Shown here in pieces: positions 49,203 through 60,660 of a DNA stretch of 64,000 nt (the first letter of the stretch is position 1; the number at the start of each line of letters is the position of its first letter). Position numbers and translations under genes: made by a program. This stretch comes from Vigna angularis (taxonomy: Eukaryota > Streptophyta > Magnoliopsida > Fabales > Fabaceae): contig NC_068973.1 of assembly GCF_016808095.1 (NCBI RefSeq), positions 248,001 to 312,000 on the forward strand, in the 5' to 3' direction. Below the pieces are notes generated by a model that was not told the DNA's origin, made no database searches, and was given only the letters and a program-made list of their open reading frames with translations.

Positions 49203-52061
49203 TCAGACTGTATGAGCTGATTGGATATTGCGGTGTAAGTTTTTGAGTCTGACAACAGACTCAACATGTCCTCTGAGAGTGTGCAACTCCCCTAGTCTGC
49301 AAAGTTTGATGCATTTTGAGAGTTAAAAGAGGTTTCTTGTAGATGATTGGGAGCAAAAGTGGTGAATGAGATGAGAAAAGTACCTGGCTATTTCAGCTCG
49401 TCGTCTGGCCTGTTCAGCTATGATAGAAGAGCGTCTTCCGTTTACCTCCAGGCCTCCGGCGGCCATGAGATGCAGTCCTTGTAGAGTCCTCTGAGAAAGA
49501 ACCCACTTTGCAGCCCTATCTTCTTTTCCATAGTCTTTCTTTGATGTAAAAGCAGTCTGTTCAACACAAAAACACATCAAAAGTCAAGCTACGCATTGTG
49601 AAATTTCTCGAAACTTTCTCTAAACTTTCTCACTTTCCCACTTACCTTTCTTTCAAATAGGAGTTTCCAGGCATCTCCAGTCAAGGCATAACGCACTGTG
49701 AACTTAATGATGTCCAATGGTACATAGAAGATCAAACTGTACAACCATATAACACCAGCCCATTCCCATCCAATTCCGCTAATCTTTGCAAAACTGATAT
49801 TTGCATACACACCAATTAAGGTCGCCACCTAACCAATTCATACATCACATTCTTCATCAACCACTATTTTATGTGTTAAAACAATCTAACTTCCTTACAC
49901 TTGAGGCATGCAACATTACCAGTTGAGCTATTACAAAGGCGCACATCAGCAGAGCTCCGGGTCTCTCTAGAAATGACCATCCATAGCTTCGAGTAACAAA
50001 GATTAGAGCCTGGCTAATGATGCTAACTTGCAGATATACAGCTGATGAAACTTTCTCGCTGTCACTAGATAATGAGGTTACATGGAAGTGGGTCTGCAAC
50101 AATACTTTTTCGGCTCAAAGATGTTTATAAATTGAGTGAAATGTGATTTTCATTTTAGGTCTAACAACAAGATCAGGGAGGGAGAGACAAAAACTTTTGT
50201 ACCTCAAAGAAAGTGGTCTCAACTATTACCCAATAGAATAGGACAGTGACCAAAGCAAGATAAGTTCCAATCACTATTCCTGTTGCAAATATCTCTGGTA
50301 GCTTCCAACTGTCGGGTGTCGGGGATGGCTTCACTCTGTCTTTAGATATGGTCATGATAGTACCTAGTTCAAAATTAAAATGTTATGACTACAGATCTTA
50401 CATATCACTACTACATCTTATCTGGCCTAATTGCCCATCTATTGTTATGTCTATGGTTATTTATTCAATCCTACCTTGTAAAAACTTGTGTTATCCCTTT
50501 GTTAAGTTTCGCCAGTAACAAAGTAAGACTATTATGTCAAGAAAAACTTCTGTTACTCTCAAATGAAGATGATTTGTTTTCTGAGATTTTGTACCCTATG
50601 ATTCTATATTCAAGCTAGAATTTTATAACTTTGCAACATTTACACTCTTGAGTGAGAAAATAAAAAGTCGTGGGATGCTCTAAAACCAAAAGAAAAGATG
50701 AATCACGCGTTTTGTTTTTTTTTCTCGTAACTTTATGATGCATTTATCTCTTCTATTACATTGTCATAAACTGGAAAAAGAAATGGTGAGTATAGTTTTT
50801 ATCTATTGCTTGACTAAGTAGATACGGAAGAAAAGGAAAGTGGAAGTTTTATAATTCATGTCCAGTACTGGGGTGAAGAAATGATCAGAAGTACTACCAT
50901 CATTTAGTATTGCAATGATCAAGACCATGAAGGGTGGAAAATCATACTCCCAAATTAATGCCAGGAGAGTAAAACCAACCTGCATTCGGTTTGATAAGTT
51001 AGACGCTCGTCCAAAGGAACTTTAATGTTTAGATATAAATTCAAGAATAGAGAAAAACATAATCTATAAAAATGACTCTGAAATTGGGGGTAGGAACTTT
51101 TCTTACCACTATCCTTATGGTGATGGAGACAGCATATATCTGCATTAAAGAAAGCAATCAAATAAATATTATCATGAAAAACACTCCGAGTTATTACTGA
51201 TTGATACAATTATAATGACTGGTGGTTTGAACAATCTAAGTTTCAGTTAGACACTTTGACTATATTCTTCTAGCTCCTAAGAGTCTTGCTTTCTTGTTGA
51301 GGCTACATAATGTATAAAAAGGTGAAAGGAGAATATTTCTATCGTAGTGCAAAAGAAGAGGAATGCTACACACTCAACTGTATAATTTTTCATTCTTTGG
51401 AATATAGCTCTGCTTGTTAACACAGCACTAACAATGACACTTAACCCAGGTTCGGTTAAGACCAAATCAGCAGCACTTCTTGCAGCATCTGTAGCGTCTG
51501 ACACAGCTATTCCGATATCTGCTTTCTTCAATGCTGGGGCATCATTTACTCCATCCCCGGTCATCCCAACAACATGTTTCTTTTCTTGTAAAATTTTCAC
51601 TATTTCATACTTGTGTTCTGAAAGTATGAATTGCAACATTGATAAAATATTTGTTCAACGTAATTAGTAAAATAGCAACACTGTCGAAAATGATACGTAA
51701 CAACGTATAGGAGATATTCATCCAAAAAAATTGAATAAGAACAAAAAATGGGACTAATCACTTCAGACTAGAAATTATTTTCTTGCTTAAATCACTCATT
51801 TTCTTATCTTAAATAAGAAACAGTGCAAGCCATAGGCTAGTTGAAACAACTCATATCTTACCAGTAAATTATTGGAAGCTGAAAGGTTTAAGAAAAGTGA
51901 TCAATTATGCAAGACTTTGTACCCATAAGGCTCATGGTGTTGATCTATTGGAACAATATTTCATCATTCTCTTTATTTGTTAGCTAAGATAGTGAGATGT
52001 CTGAAAACCATATTTTTCTAGTTGTAGTCATTTATTATACAGAATGAAAGGAAGCAAGAGC

Positions 52062-52096
<35 letters not shown>

Positions 52097-55000
52097 TCTG
52101 AGAGAAGCAACTAACTTTCTTAACTATCAAATTCATATACCAGGATAAACACCAGCAAATCCATCTGCCATTTCAACGAGCTCATCTACAGGGAGAGCTT
52201 CATGCTCTTCTTTTTCATGCCCTAACAAAGAAGAAGAAGGGTACATGTTTGTTCCCATGCCAAGTCTTCGGCCTGTCTCCTTTGCAATGGCTAATTGATC
52301 ACCTACAATGCATTGACGTTTAAACTAGCTTATTTGACCTAAACATTTCAAATGTGAATGTACACAAAAGATTGATGACTTATTCAGCCACTTTTATTGG
52401 AAGATATTTAAAATTTATTATTTGAGAAAAGAATTTAGCAATGAACAAGATATGTTAATTTGGGTGTGTTGCAGATAAGTTCCAACACAGAGAAAATATG
52501 AGTTAAACGCATTGATGATAGTGATATTGGTAAATTTTAATAACACATTGAATGAGCAGTTATGTGTATTATTGAGAAGGATTACAGAGCATGTTTGGTG
52601 AAGTTTGATGCCAACAATATTCTCTCATTGATATTTCCTTTACTATATTTGCTTTATATAATTGTAGTTACACTTTGATCCTTTGGTTCTATAAACCTTG
52701 AATATCATTGAGTTTTTGCAGTTATTCAGTGAATATAGATCAATTTGATTAGAATCAGACAAAATATCTTATATCACGCAGTAGCCCTCATCATTTCTGT
52801 GCAACAACTACCACCACACTATGGTCTTTTGTTATATTTTATTCTATGCTTCCATTGAAATTTCATGTTTACCTGTAATCATCTTTACACAGACTCCAAG
52901 GTTAAGTGCTCTTCGGATGGTTTCCGCACTATCATGTCTTGGTGGATCAAACAAAGGCAACAAGCCACAAAAATTCCAAGGACCTCCAGGGCTATCCTTG
53001 GATTTTTCAGGAACTTCCTGAAAGAGTAATGACTTATCTAAGACAAAATAATAATCGACATCCTAAATTGTTAAAGTAATTAACGTATTTTGAAAATTTC
53101 TATAAGTAAGCAACATTGACATCTTTTTCTTCATTTAATGATCCTTTAAGAAGAAAGAAGGGTATCATGCTGATAACCTGATAAGCAACTGCAAGAGATC
53201 GCAATCCCCTTTCAGCAAATTTGTCTATTATATCGTGCACTTTTCTGGCAATTTGATCTCTCTCTTGACACAAATCTAGAATCTGGTATGCAGTAAACAG
53301 CCAAAAAACACTGAAGTTTTGTAAAAGGCATTCCCATGATTGCAAAAAAATTTCTCTCCTCCCTTTGCATGAGGGTCCATTGAGAAAAAACTTTGCATTA
53401 GATTTGAAGCAAAAGTAGGAGGCGTTAGGCAATAAGAAAAGGATATTCACCACCTTTTAGAAATTTTAATACCTGTTCAGGAGCTCCTTTAGTGGCCCTA
53501 TAAAAATTGCCATCAGAATCAATATACGTTATAGCTGTACGTTTATCTACTGGATTGAATGGTAGAAAATGAACTTCAGTGATGTTTGCACGTGCCTGTA
53601 GAGAGGAAGAAGGAATTAATTTTCTTCTATTAATGAACATTTGGAGAACTTCTGTATTAAAGTAACATGGTATATTTACCTCCATTGGATCAGCTAGCAT
53701 ATTAACTACGGCAGTATCAATGGCATCCTGGTTTTCCAGCCTAGCTGCTCTGGCTGCTAGTAGAACAACCGTATCTTTGTCCATATTTCTATTAAAAACC
53801 TGTTCAACACGTAAGGTGAAACTCTAAGTAAGGACAATACCTCCTAACAGTCCTCTGAACAATTCACAATAAGAGAGCTTGTTCATGAAAAATAGTTAGT
53901 AGTAAAAGTTCTCAACTCTTAAGAATTCTTTTGCATCTCAATATGTTTAACCTTCATGAAAAGATAATGCGTTTTTAATAGCTAATTGGGGGCTGGGGAG
54001 GGACCAAATAATATGTTCAATTGAAGTAGTGCCATATGGTAATTAAGAATTAGGATATGTTACATCATGATTCGTGAAGAATGAAATGATTCAAAAATCA
54101 GTATAAGCTATCCAAACAAGCTTGAAGTTTTAAACTCTTCTGTGAAGATGATGAAGTTGCTAACTAAATAATTTTTTTAGTGACTTGAGCAAACTGCATT
54201 GTTGTTGTACTAGTTACAAACACATTAGATTCTATATTCTCAGCCAATTATTTAGTAATTGAATTCTGATAAAACATATGAAAATGTTATTTTGAATCAA
54301 CAATATAGATAATATACTTTTATATGTCATTTTTAAGTACCAACCTCAATAAGGTTTTTATCAACAGTCAGGCGATTCAGTGTAAGAGTTCCAGTTTTGT
54401 CACTGCAGAGCACATCCATGCCTGCCATTTCTTCAATTGCTGTCATTCTTTTAGTTATGGCTCCCTTACAAACGAAGTAAAAATACAGAAAGAGCATAGT
54501 CAGAAGCATAAAGATTTGCTACATTCTTTTGAACTTTGAGGGTAACACCACGTGCCCGTGTATTAGCCAAAGTGGTATAAGATTCCCAAACTTTAAACTA
54601 ATATTATTGATAATGCAGAAAATATCTTAATTTCTTCCAATCTTAATTTGATTCTAGTTAAGAGCTAAAGAGTTGGACCTGCTGAGAAAGACGGTGAGAG
54701 CCAATTGCAAGTGTTACAGATAAGACTGTTGGCATAGCGATGGGTATTCCTCCAATTAGGAGAACAAGAAGATTGTTGATTCCATCCCTGTATGATCGAT
54801 GCTCCACTGGGAACATTATAATTATTTCAAAAATTATCCCTATAGCTATAGAGCAAATGCAGAAGTTACCAATTGAGGTAAGGACCTGAAAAAGGTAAGA
54901 AAAACAGATATGGTCTGAAATTTGACTGATTGATCAAATACTTGCAAAGTATATTTTGCATTGAAATGAATCTCCATATAAAACAAATGCTTCAATCTCA

Positions 55001-56909
55001 ATGCATATTCTCCTTACTCCTTTTTGCCAGTGTTGTCACAAGTTAAGCATCGTCACATTCCTTAAAAGCATTTTATCCTTTTATGCAAATTCAAACTTCT
55101 AGCTCTTTGTAAACAGCTTGGCTTGGCTATATTTCTTATTAATATAACCATGCCGGAAGAGTTCAAAGTTTTCTTAAGTTACCTTCTGAAAATGTCCAAC
55201 AACTTCGGTACTATCAACCAGGTATGCTGCCTTTCCAAAAAAGGAGTGAACTCCTGTTGCTATCACTACAGCCTCAATCTCTCCATGTTTACATGTTGAA
55301 CCTGAAAAGACCTCGTCACCAGTTCTTTTCGTGACAGGTAGAGATTCTCCAGTAAGGGCTGACTGCATAAAACAAAACCAGGACATCATGAACTCTGTTT
55401 CTTCATCATTGTACCAGTTTGTCATGAGAAAGTATATTACGAAATCACTAAATAGAAAGAAAGAAAAATATACATTAGATTTACAATGTTCATTTATTTC
55501 ATAACAAAGGCTTACCTGATCAATTTTTAGAGGATCCCCTTCTAGCAAGCGAGCATCAGCTGGAACTATATCTCCCAATTTTATGCTAATTATATCCCCA
55601 GGTACTAAAATTGCTGCATCTTGCTCTTGCCACTGCCCGTCTCTGAGAACCTGAACAAAGATATTAGGGACTCATTAATTTGTGTAAGTAAGGAATCTTG
55701 AAAACAATGTATTTTCGCATTACAAGCCTTAAGCAATATAGTAACATAGTACTAGAACAATTTCTTTTTTTTAAGGAGATATGTTCACTCTGCATGGCAT
55801 AGGTGATGAATTCCTACGTAAATGTCGACAACAAAGAAACATACCCTTGTTTTAGGAGCTAAACGTGCCATTAATGCTGCTGCAGCATTACCTGCATTAT
55901 TTTCTTCTATAAAACTAATAGTTGAGTTTATTACCAGTAGGCATATAATCCCTATAAAGTCTTGCCAATCCGGACCTTCCCCCTGAAAATTTATCTCAAA
56001 ATGAGGAACCAAGAAATGGAAATACAAACTAAAAATAGAACCCTGAACGAAAAGAAGAAATAACATATGGTATATTGTAAAACAATTGTTGCGTTCTCTA
56101 CTCACTCCACCATTAGCAAGGATAATCGCCATCAGTGCTGCTGCTTCCATAACCCATGATAAAGGATTCCACATAAAACCAAGAAATTTCAATATTTTAT
56201 TCTCCTGCAGTAGAATTTGAGGGTTAGAATTTCTTTAAGTGGATGCAAACATGCTAACTGCAAACAAGGGCCCCGCAACAAAATGGGATGCCTCCTTGCC
56301 CTTCAAAATAAATTACCACAATGCAGAACTCACAATTTATAAGATTCAAAATCTCAGTGAACAAGCTACTTTAACAACTATGTCTTGGTATGAGTTAACA
56401 AGGTACTTGAATGGCCAAATCTATCCTGATTCACATACTCTATATGATGAATTTATGAAAATAAATATTTATAAGAAGTACGTTCTTACTTTCTTCTCTT
56501 CAAGTTTGTTTGGGCCAAATATCTCTATTCGAGCTTCGGCATCGTCAGATGAAAGTCCTCTTCGTGATGTTCTCAACTGTTCAAATACTTCTTCTAATGG
56601 TATACGCTCCTGATCAAAATAACAATGAACAATGAAGTCGGAATTAAAATAGTAAGAGTTTATTTCATTTGATAAAATATTTTTATTTTTAATTATAATG
56701 ACAGAAACGTATTTTCTGTTCAGTAATTTCACCATCTTTCATGCAAATAATTCAACGATATTTGTAATGAAACAAAAAACGAAAAACGTTGAAGGAAACA
56801 GTGCTATGTTTTGATTGAGCCCTGCCTTTGTTAGAGGACTTACCAAATCAATGCCATCTCGGTTGAAATTCTCAGGATCAAGCAGCGGTTTATCCAGTTC
56901 CTCAGCCAT
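49203..56909 (-). CDS. P-type (P3A) proton-transporting ATPase, AHA10-like (952 aa)
   Basis: Twenty-one exons: 56909-56844, 56609-56490, 56204-56106, 55982-55845, 55650-55516, 55362-55183, 54885-54679, 54464-54345, 53799-53680, 53595-53473, 53282-53178, 53017-52873, 52302-52141, 51617-51379, 51139-51107, 50979-50898, 50363-50203, 50093-49920, 49828-49646, 49556-49384, 49296-49203 (2859 nt, open throughout). The pump exports protons at the cost of ATP. Motifs: TGES (190-193), SDKTGTLT with phosphorylated Asp337, [31 protein letters not shown]. The C-terminal regulatory domain ends QSAHTV; penultimate Thr951 is the site where family members are phosphorylated and bind 14-3-3. The N terminus [13 protein letters not shown] and the HTV end resemble the AHA10/PH5 branch, whose members act on vacuolar acidification and pigment or proanthocyanidin accumulation. 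Branch assignment is from memory. Exon 15 is a 33-nt microexon ([11 protein letters not shown]). Confidence 0.95.
52064..52094. repeat. (AT)n microsatellite in an H+-ATPase intron
   Basis: About 15 AT units in the intron before exon 13 (52302-52141). Likely length-polymorphic. Confidence 0.9.
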
Positions 56910-57502
56910 GTTATGGCTGCAGATTATTCATGCAGCAGTTAAGCAGTTTGTAATTGCAAAAATTGTTCAAAATCAGAATTGTATCACTGAGAAAAATAAA
57001 CAGCACCAAACCATGCAAAAAATTTAGTCAAGTAAACTTCAGTGTAGTAACGACATGGTTGTATAAGGTACTACTCATTACATCACTACCTAAGTTGACA
57101 GAGTAATTATGAATTACACCGTAGATTCTTGTCGGAACAGTAGTAACATATTTTTTGTGATGAAATACTTACTTGGAGGGAAAGTGAAAGTGGGAGATGA
57201 GCTAGGTAATGAGAAGAAGCAGAGTGGAAGTAAGATAGAGAGGTTAGATTCCTTTCGTTCCATTACATTAATAATGAAAGTATTGCAAACAACGTTAGCA
57301 TGTTAGTTGCATGCTGACTGTTGGTTGGCAGTTGCAGAAGGGTAAGCAAGCAACGATGCAATGCTACTTTCCAACACTTTTTGCAACAGTTAAAGTTGTC
57401 TTAGCTTCTCTTGTCATGTCTTCAGCCACCTTTCAAAACCTAACTTTCTCTCCCTCCCCCATTCAACTCTTGTTTTCATTTACTTCTCCTTAATTTCAAC
57501 TT

Positions 57503-57528
57503 CTGCATTGCATTGCATTGCATTGCAA
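57503..57528. repeat. (CATTG)n pentanucleotide repeat
   Basis: Five tandem copies of the TGCAT/CATTG pentamer upstream of the H+-ATPase. Short simple repeat. Confidence 0.8.
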
Positions 57529-58190
57529 ACATACATTCTCAGACATCTTCTAACGTTCATCACTAAATTCGTCCCGTTTCATATCTACAACATTTCTGTT
57601 ACAATTGTAAGAAAATACAAAAAAAAATACATAAATACTGAAAAATTGACAAAACTAACAACTAAATACACATTTAGATAGCATGTTACATGATGGTACA
57701 GCTATCAACATGAATCGGTTCTCCTTAATCCATCTTCTAAACGGATTAGTTCAACATGAACCACCTAACTTTCAATCTTAGTAGTTTTTTTTTTTAAAAA
57801 AAAATTTCACCTTTTTAATTTCTTTTATCTATCTGGCAAAACATAATACACAAGCATTACAACTCAATAATTTAAAATCAAAGATTTCGTCTAATATAAA
57901 ATGTACAATGAATTCAAGAAAATAAAAGATGTCATAACAATCCCTCTTCAATATTCAAAAACTCCAAACTTTTTAAGTTTTAACATTATTTCTATCAATT
58001 TTTAAAAAAAAAGTTGCATCATATAATAAATTAAAAAAGTGAAGCTTTAACTCAATACTATCTTTGTTACTTGATAATTTTTTCAGATAGGTTAATGCTG
58101 GTTTCGAAATCTTGGCAGATTGGATGTTAAACTTTATAAAGAAAAGAACTTTAGAGGACACATGAAATTAGTGTCCTCCCATAAACACTT

Positions 58191-58207
58191 TGGGCCTTTC
58201 TTGGGCC
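58191..58207 (+). promoter_or_regulatory. Paired TGGGCC site II elements before HISN3
   Basis: TGGGCC occurs at 58191-58196 and 58202-58207, five bases apart, followed by an AAACCCTAGG telo-box-like motif near 58328. Site II plus telo-box is a common promoter arrangement for plant housekeeping genes with TCP-dependent expression. Functional assignment is inferred. Confidence 0.5.
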
Positions 58208-58412
58208 ATCGAATAACGGAGTAATTTCTTTCTACACCTCACTAGTTTCTTCTTTCAGCTATCTTTCATTTTCGAATGCACTTTCCAGAATCTAAAAAAT
58301 GCATTTTGATTCTTATAGTCTTGCCTGAAACCCTAGGATCGTGTTTCACTGGCTGCTGCAACTGGGAAGCACTTTTCATTCTCTGTTTGTCTCCCATCTG
58401 CCATGACTGAAG

Positions 58413-58679
58413 GTAATCCCTGTCGTATGATTCACTTTTGACGATTCTATTTTAATGTTTTGTTTTTTCTAATTTGAATGTCCCCTCCTCATTATCTTCT
58501 CATTCTCGTTTTCTTTTCTTTAAGTAGAGTAAATACCCAACACAGGTTCTTCAAAGAGAGATTGGTGACCTGGTTATTAGGTCCCTGGAAAGAAAATTTT
58601 CATCCATTTAGGTTCTTCAATGTTCATTCCGATAGAATGCGAGTCTCTCCTTCTCTTGTGTGAAGAAGGGTCGTCACAG
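58413..58679 (+). other. Possible 5' UTR intron of HISN3
   Basis: AAG|GTAATC donor at 58413 and a GTCGTCACAG acceptor ending at 58679 would splice a leader exon (~58330-58412) to the coding exon 12 bases before the HISN3 ATG. If spliced, an upstream ATG at 58403 would run in another frame across the HISN3 start (see findings). Splicing is predicted from consensus only. Confidence 0.35.
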
Positions 58680-58691
58680 TTGCCTTGAGGA

Positions 58692-59618
58692 ATGATGAGA
58701 AATCTCTCTGCATCTCATTCCTTCGGGCTTTTCGTCACCTCACCCATCTTTCTTTCCAATAACCATTCTTCTCTCACTCTCTTCTCACCTTCCAGCCGAA
58801 GATTTTCTCCTTCCATTCGATGCGCGGCTCAATTCCGTCCCTGCATCGACATCCACAAGGGAAAAGTGAAACAAATTGTGGGGTCAACCTTGCAAGACTT
58901 GAAAGGGGGTGATGGGTCGGATCCTGTGACCAATTTTGAGTCTGATAAATCGGCTGCTGAATATGCTACTCTTTACAGACGAGATGGACTCACGGGTGGC
59001 CATGTCATCATGCTTGGTGCAGACCCTTTGAGCAAAGCTGCTGCCTTGGAAGCATTGCATGCTTATCCCGGTGGTCTACAAATTGGAGGGGGAATAAATT
59101 CTGACAATTGTTCGAGTTATATAGAAGAGGGAGCAAGCCACGTCATTGTGACTTCTTATGTATTCAATGATGGACAAATGGATGTTGGAAGGCTAAAAGA
59201 TCTTGTTCAAATTGTTGGAAAAAAGAGACTTGTGTTGGATCTCAGTTGTAGAAAAAAGGATGGTAAATATGCAATTGTCACCGATAGATGGCAGAAGTTT
59301 AGTGATGTTTTTGTTGATCCTGGTGTAATGGAATTTCTTGCCAACTTTGCTGATGAGTTTTTGGTTCATGGTGTTGATGTTGAAGGGAAAAAGTTGGGAA
59401 TTGATGAAGAGCTTGTTGCTTTGCTTGGCAAGCATTCACCTATTCCTGTTACTTATGCTGGTGGTGTGACTGGAATGGCTGACCTAGAGAGGATTAAAAG
59501 TGCGGGAATGGAACGTGTGGATGTAACTGTGGGTAGTGCCTTGGATATTTTTGGAGGAAACATGTCTTACGAAGAGGTTGTAGCTTGGCATGCCCAGCAA
59601 AGGGCCTATATAGTTTGA
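58692..59618 (+). CDS. HISN3: ProFAR isomerase (BBM II / HisA), chloroplast-targeted
   Basis: Intact 308-aa ORF without introns. The enzyme converts ProFAR to PRFAR, an Amadori-type rearrangement in histidine biosynthesis. Residues ~1-45 are Ser/Phe/basic-rich, a typical chloroplast transit peptide. The (beta-alpha)8 domain shows the first catalytic Asp53 in [16 protein letters not shown], the phosphate loops LQIGGGIN and [10 protein letters not shown], and the second acidic residue Asp183 in [18 protein letters not shown] closes the barrel. All expected positions are filled. Length fits the plant enzyme (Arabidopsis APG10/HISN3, ~300 aa). As I recall, plant HISN3 genes have several introns; if so, this could be a retrocopy that kept a working frame. 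Start chosen at the first ATG, 58692; a second in-frame ATG follows immediately. Divergent to the H+-ATPase gene. Confidence 0.92.
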   Translation: MMRNLSASHSFGLFVTSPIFLSNNHSSLTLFSPSSRRFSPSIRCAAQFRPCIDIHKGKVKQIVGSTLQDLKGGDGSDPVTNFESDKSAAEYATLYRRDGLTGGHVIMLGADPLSKAAALEALHAYPGGLQIGGGINSDNCSSYIEEGASHVIVTSYVFNDGQMDVGRLKDLVQIVGKKRLVLDLSCRKKDGKYAIVTDRWQKFSDVFVDPGVMEFLANFADEFLVHGVDVEGKKLGIDEELVALLGKHSPIPVTYAGGVTGMADLERIKSAGMERVDVTVGSALDIFGGNMSYEEVVAWHAQQRAYIV

Positions 59619-59979
59619 TTAATATGTTTTCTTCTAATTGGAGAAACGATCTGTTTTTAGTGTTTTTCTAGATGTGTAACCAGTATCAGGTTATTTTTTA
59701 ATGACTCAAGGCAAATTGAACATAACAAACTTTCTAGGATGAATTGATTTTTAATAATACTGGGTGTACAACAATACTGCAATAGCTATCTAATGCGAGT
59801 TCAATAAAAGTTTCATTACACTTTTTGTTTTCAGCTTTGATGGTGTGTTATTTGGATTTGTCAACCCTTTTATGGGTTAAGTTTTCTATTTTCTAAAACT
59901 GGTTAATTTTAGTTTCTTGAACGATTTTATTTTATGTATAATTTTACGTGGCGTGAAATTATTATTGATTTTACATGGC
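59619..59979. other. HISN3 3' region
   Basis: Probable 3' UTR and AT-rich spacer, no further ORF supported. Confidence 0.5.
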
Positions 59980-60210
59980 CTTTGGATTAGGAAGTTTCAA
60001 GGATTGATTATTGGTATAACAGTTCGGCTTCCATTGGATAGTGGAAGTTCAGATAATGTCCTACAACCGCGGTTGACTCATTGTCTCAAATTATCGTAAA
60101 ATCTATACCTAATTTTCAGGTCTTGGTTGGTAATGACAATGCTAATATCGCAGAAGGTTTGGTTAGAGAGTTGAGGTTAAGATTCAAAGAGATTCCTTTA
60201 AGCTTCGATA
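59980..60210 (+). mobile_element. Degenerate Ty3/gypsy-type retrotransposon protease remnant
   Basis: A reading frame containing the aspartic-protease signature DSGSSDN followed by LQPRL matches the protease segment of Ty3/gypsy polyproteins. The homology continues across a stop/frameshift near 60097 into FQVLVGND. No reverse transcriptase, integrase or LTR is visible nearby. It is a short, broken relic. Confidence 0.6.
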
Positions 60211-60217
60211 ATGTTAT

Positions 60218-60257
60218 AGGAATGCATTATTAAGATTAGGAATGCATTATTAAGATT
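60218..60257. repeat. 20-bp perfect tandem duplication
   Basis: AGGAATGCATTATTAAGATT occurs twice in direct succession, just after the retrotransposon remnant. A simple local duplication. Confidence 0.9.
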
Positions 60258-60609
60258 GAAAAGTAAAACAAGATAGACTGGAGTCAGATAACAAAGGCTT
60301 GTGCAGTTCTCAGGATGTCGTGTATTATTGGAAAGATTCAAACAGAAGCAATTTGTCGCATTAAGGTATGCTTTCTGTGAATAAATTATGTTAATTAATA
60401 AATCTTAGTAAGGAGAGTCATCATCTCTAGTCTTTTTCATTTACTAGTCGGATAATCCTACATTCATCGATCATGCAACAACTTCTCTATGTTTGGTCTC
60501 TTGAAAGGATTATGGTTGATGCATCTCTTCTCCAAAAGCCCTTGCCTCTCTCATTGTTGAACCCAAACAATTAACTTCCTTGACATTTTTGGCTTGCTTA
60601 CATCAACAG

Positions 60610-60660
60610 GTCTCCTCCCCTTAGCAGCTCAAGCATGACAACCCCAGAGTTGCACCCATC
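60610..60660 (-). pseudogene. Short kinase fragment similar to an SRF exon
   Basis: On the minus strand this stretch reads SGVVMLELL, matching the end of SRF exon 14 in this window ([11 protein letters not shown], near 37990-38040). At DNA level AGCATGACAACCCCAGAG parallels AACATGACAACCCCAAAG. Only ~50 bp can be recognised. Confidence 0.4.

Larger units (their letters stand above)
56910..58691. other. Divergent promoter region between H+-ATPase and HISN3
   Basis: 1.8 kb between divergent genes. A short (CATTG)n run (57503-57528) lies in the H+-ATPase upstream region. 58190-58410 is GC-richer, with site-II-like and telo-box-like motifs and a possible 5' UTR exon of HISN3; the rest is AT-rich without genes. 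Confidence 0.5.
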
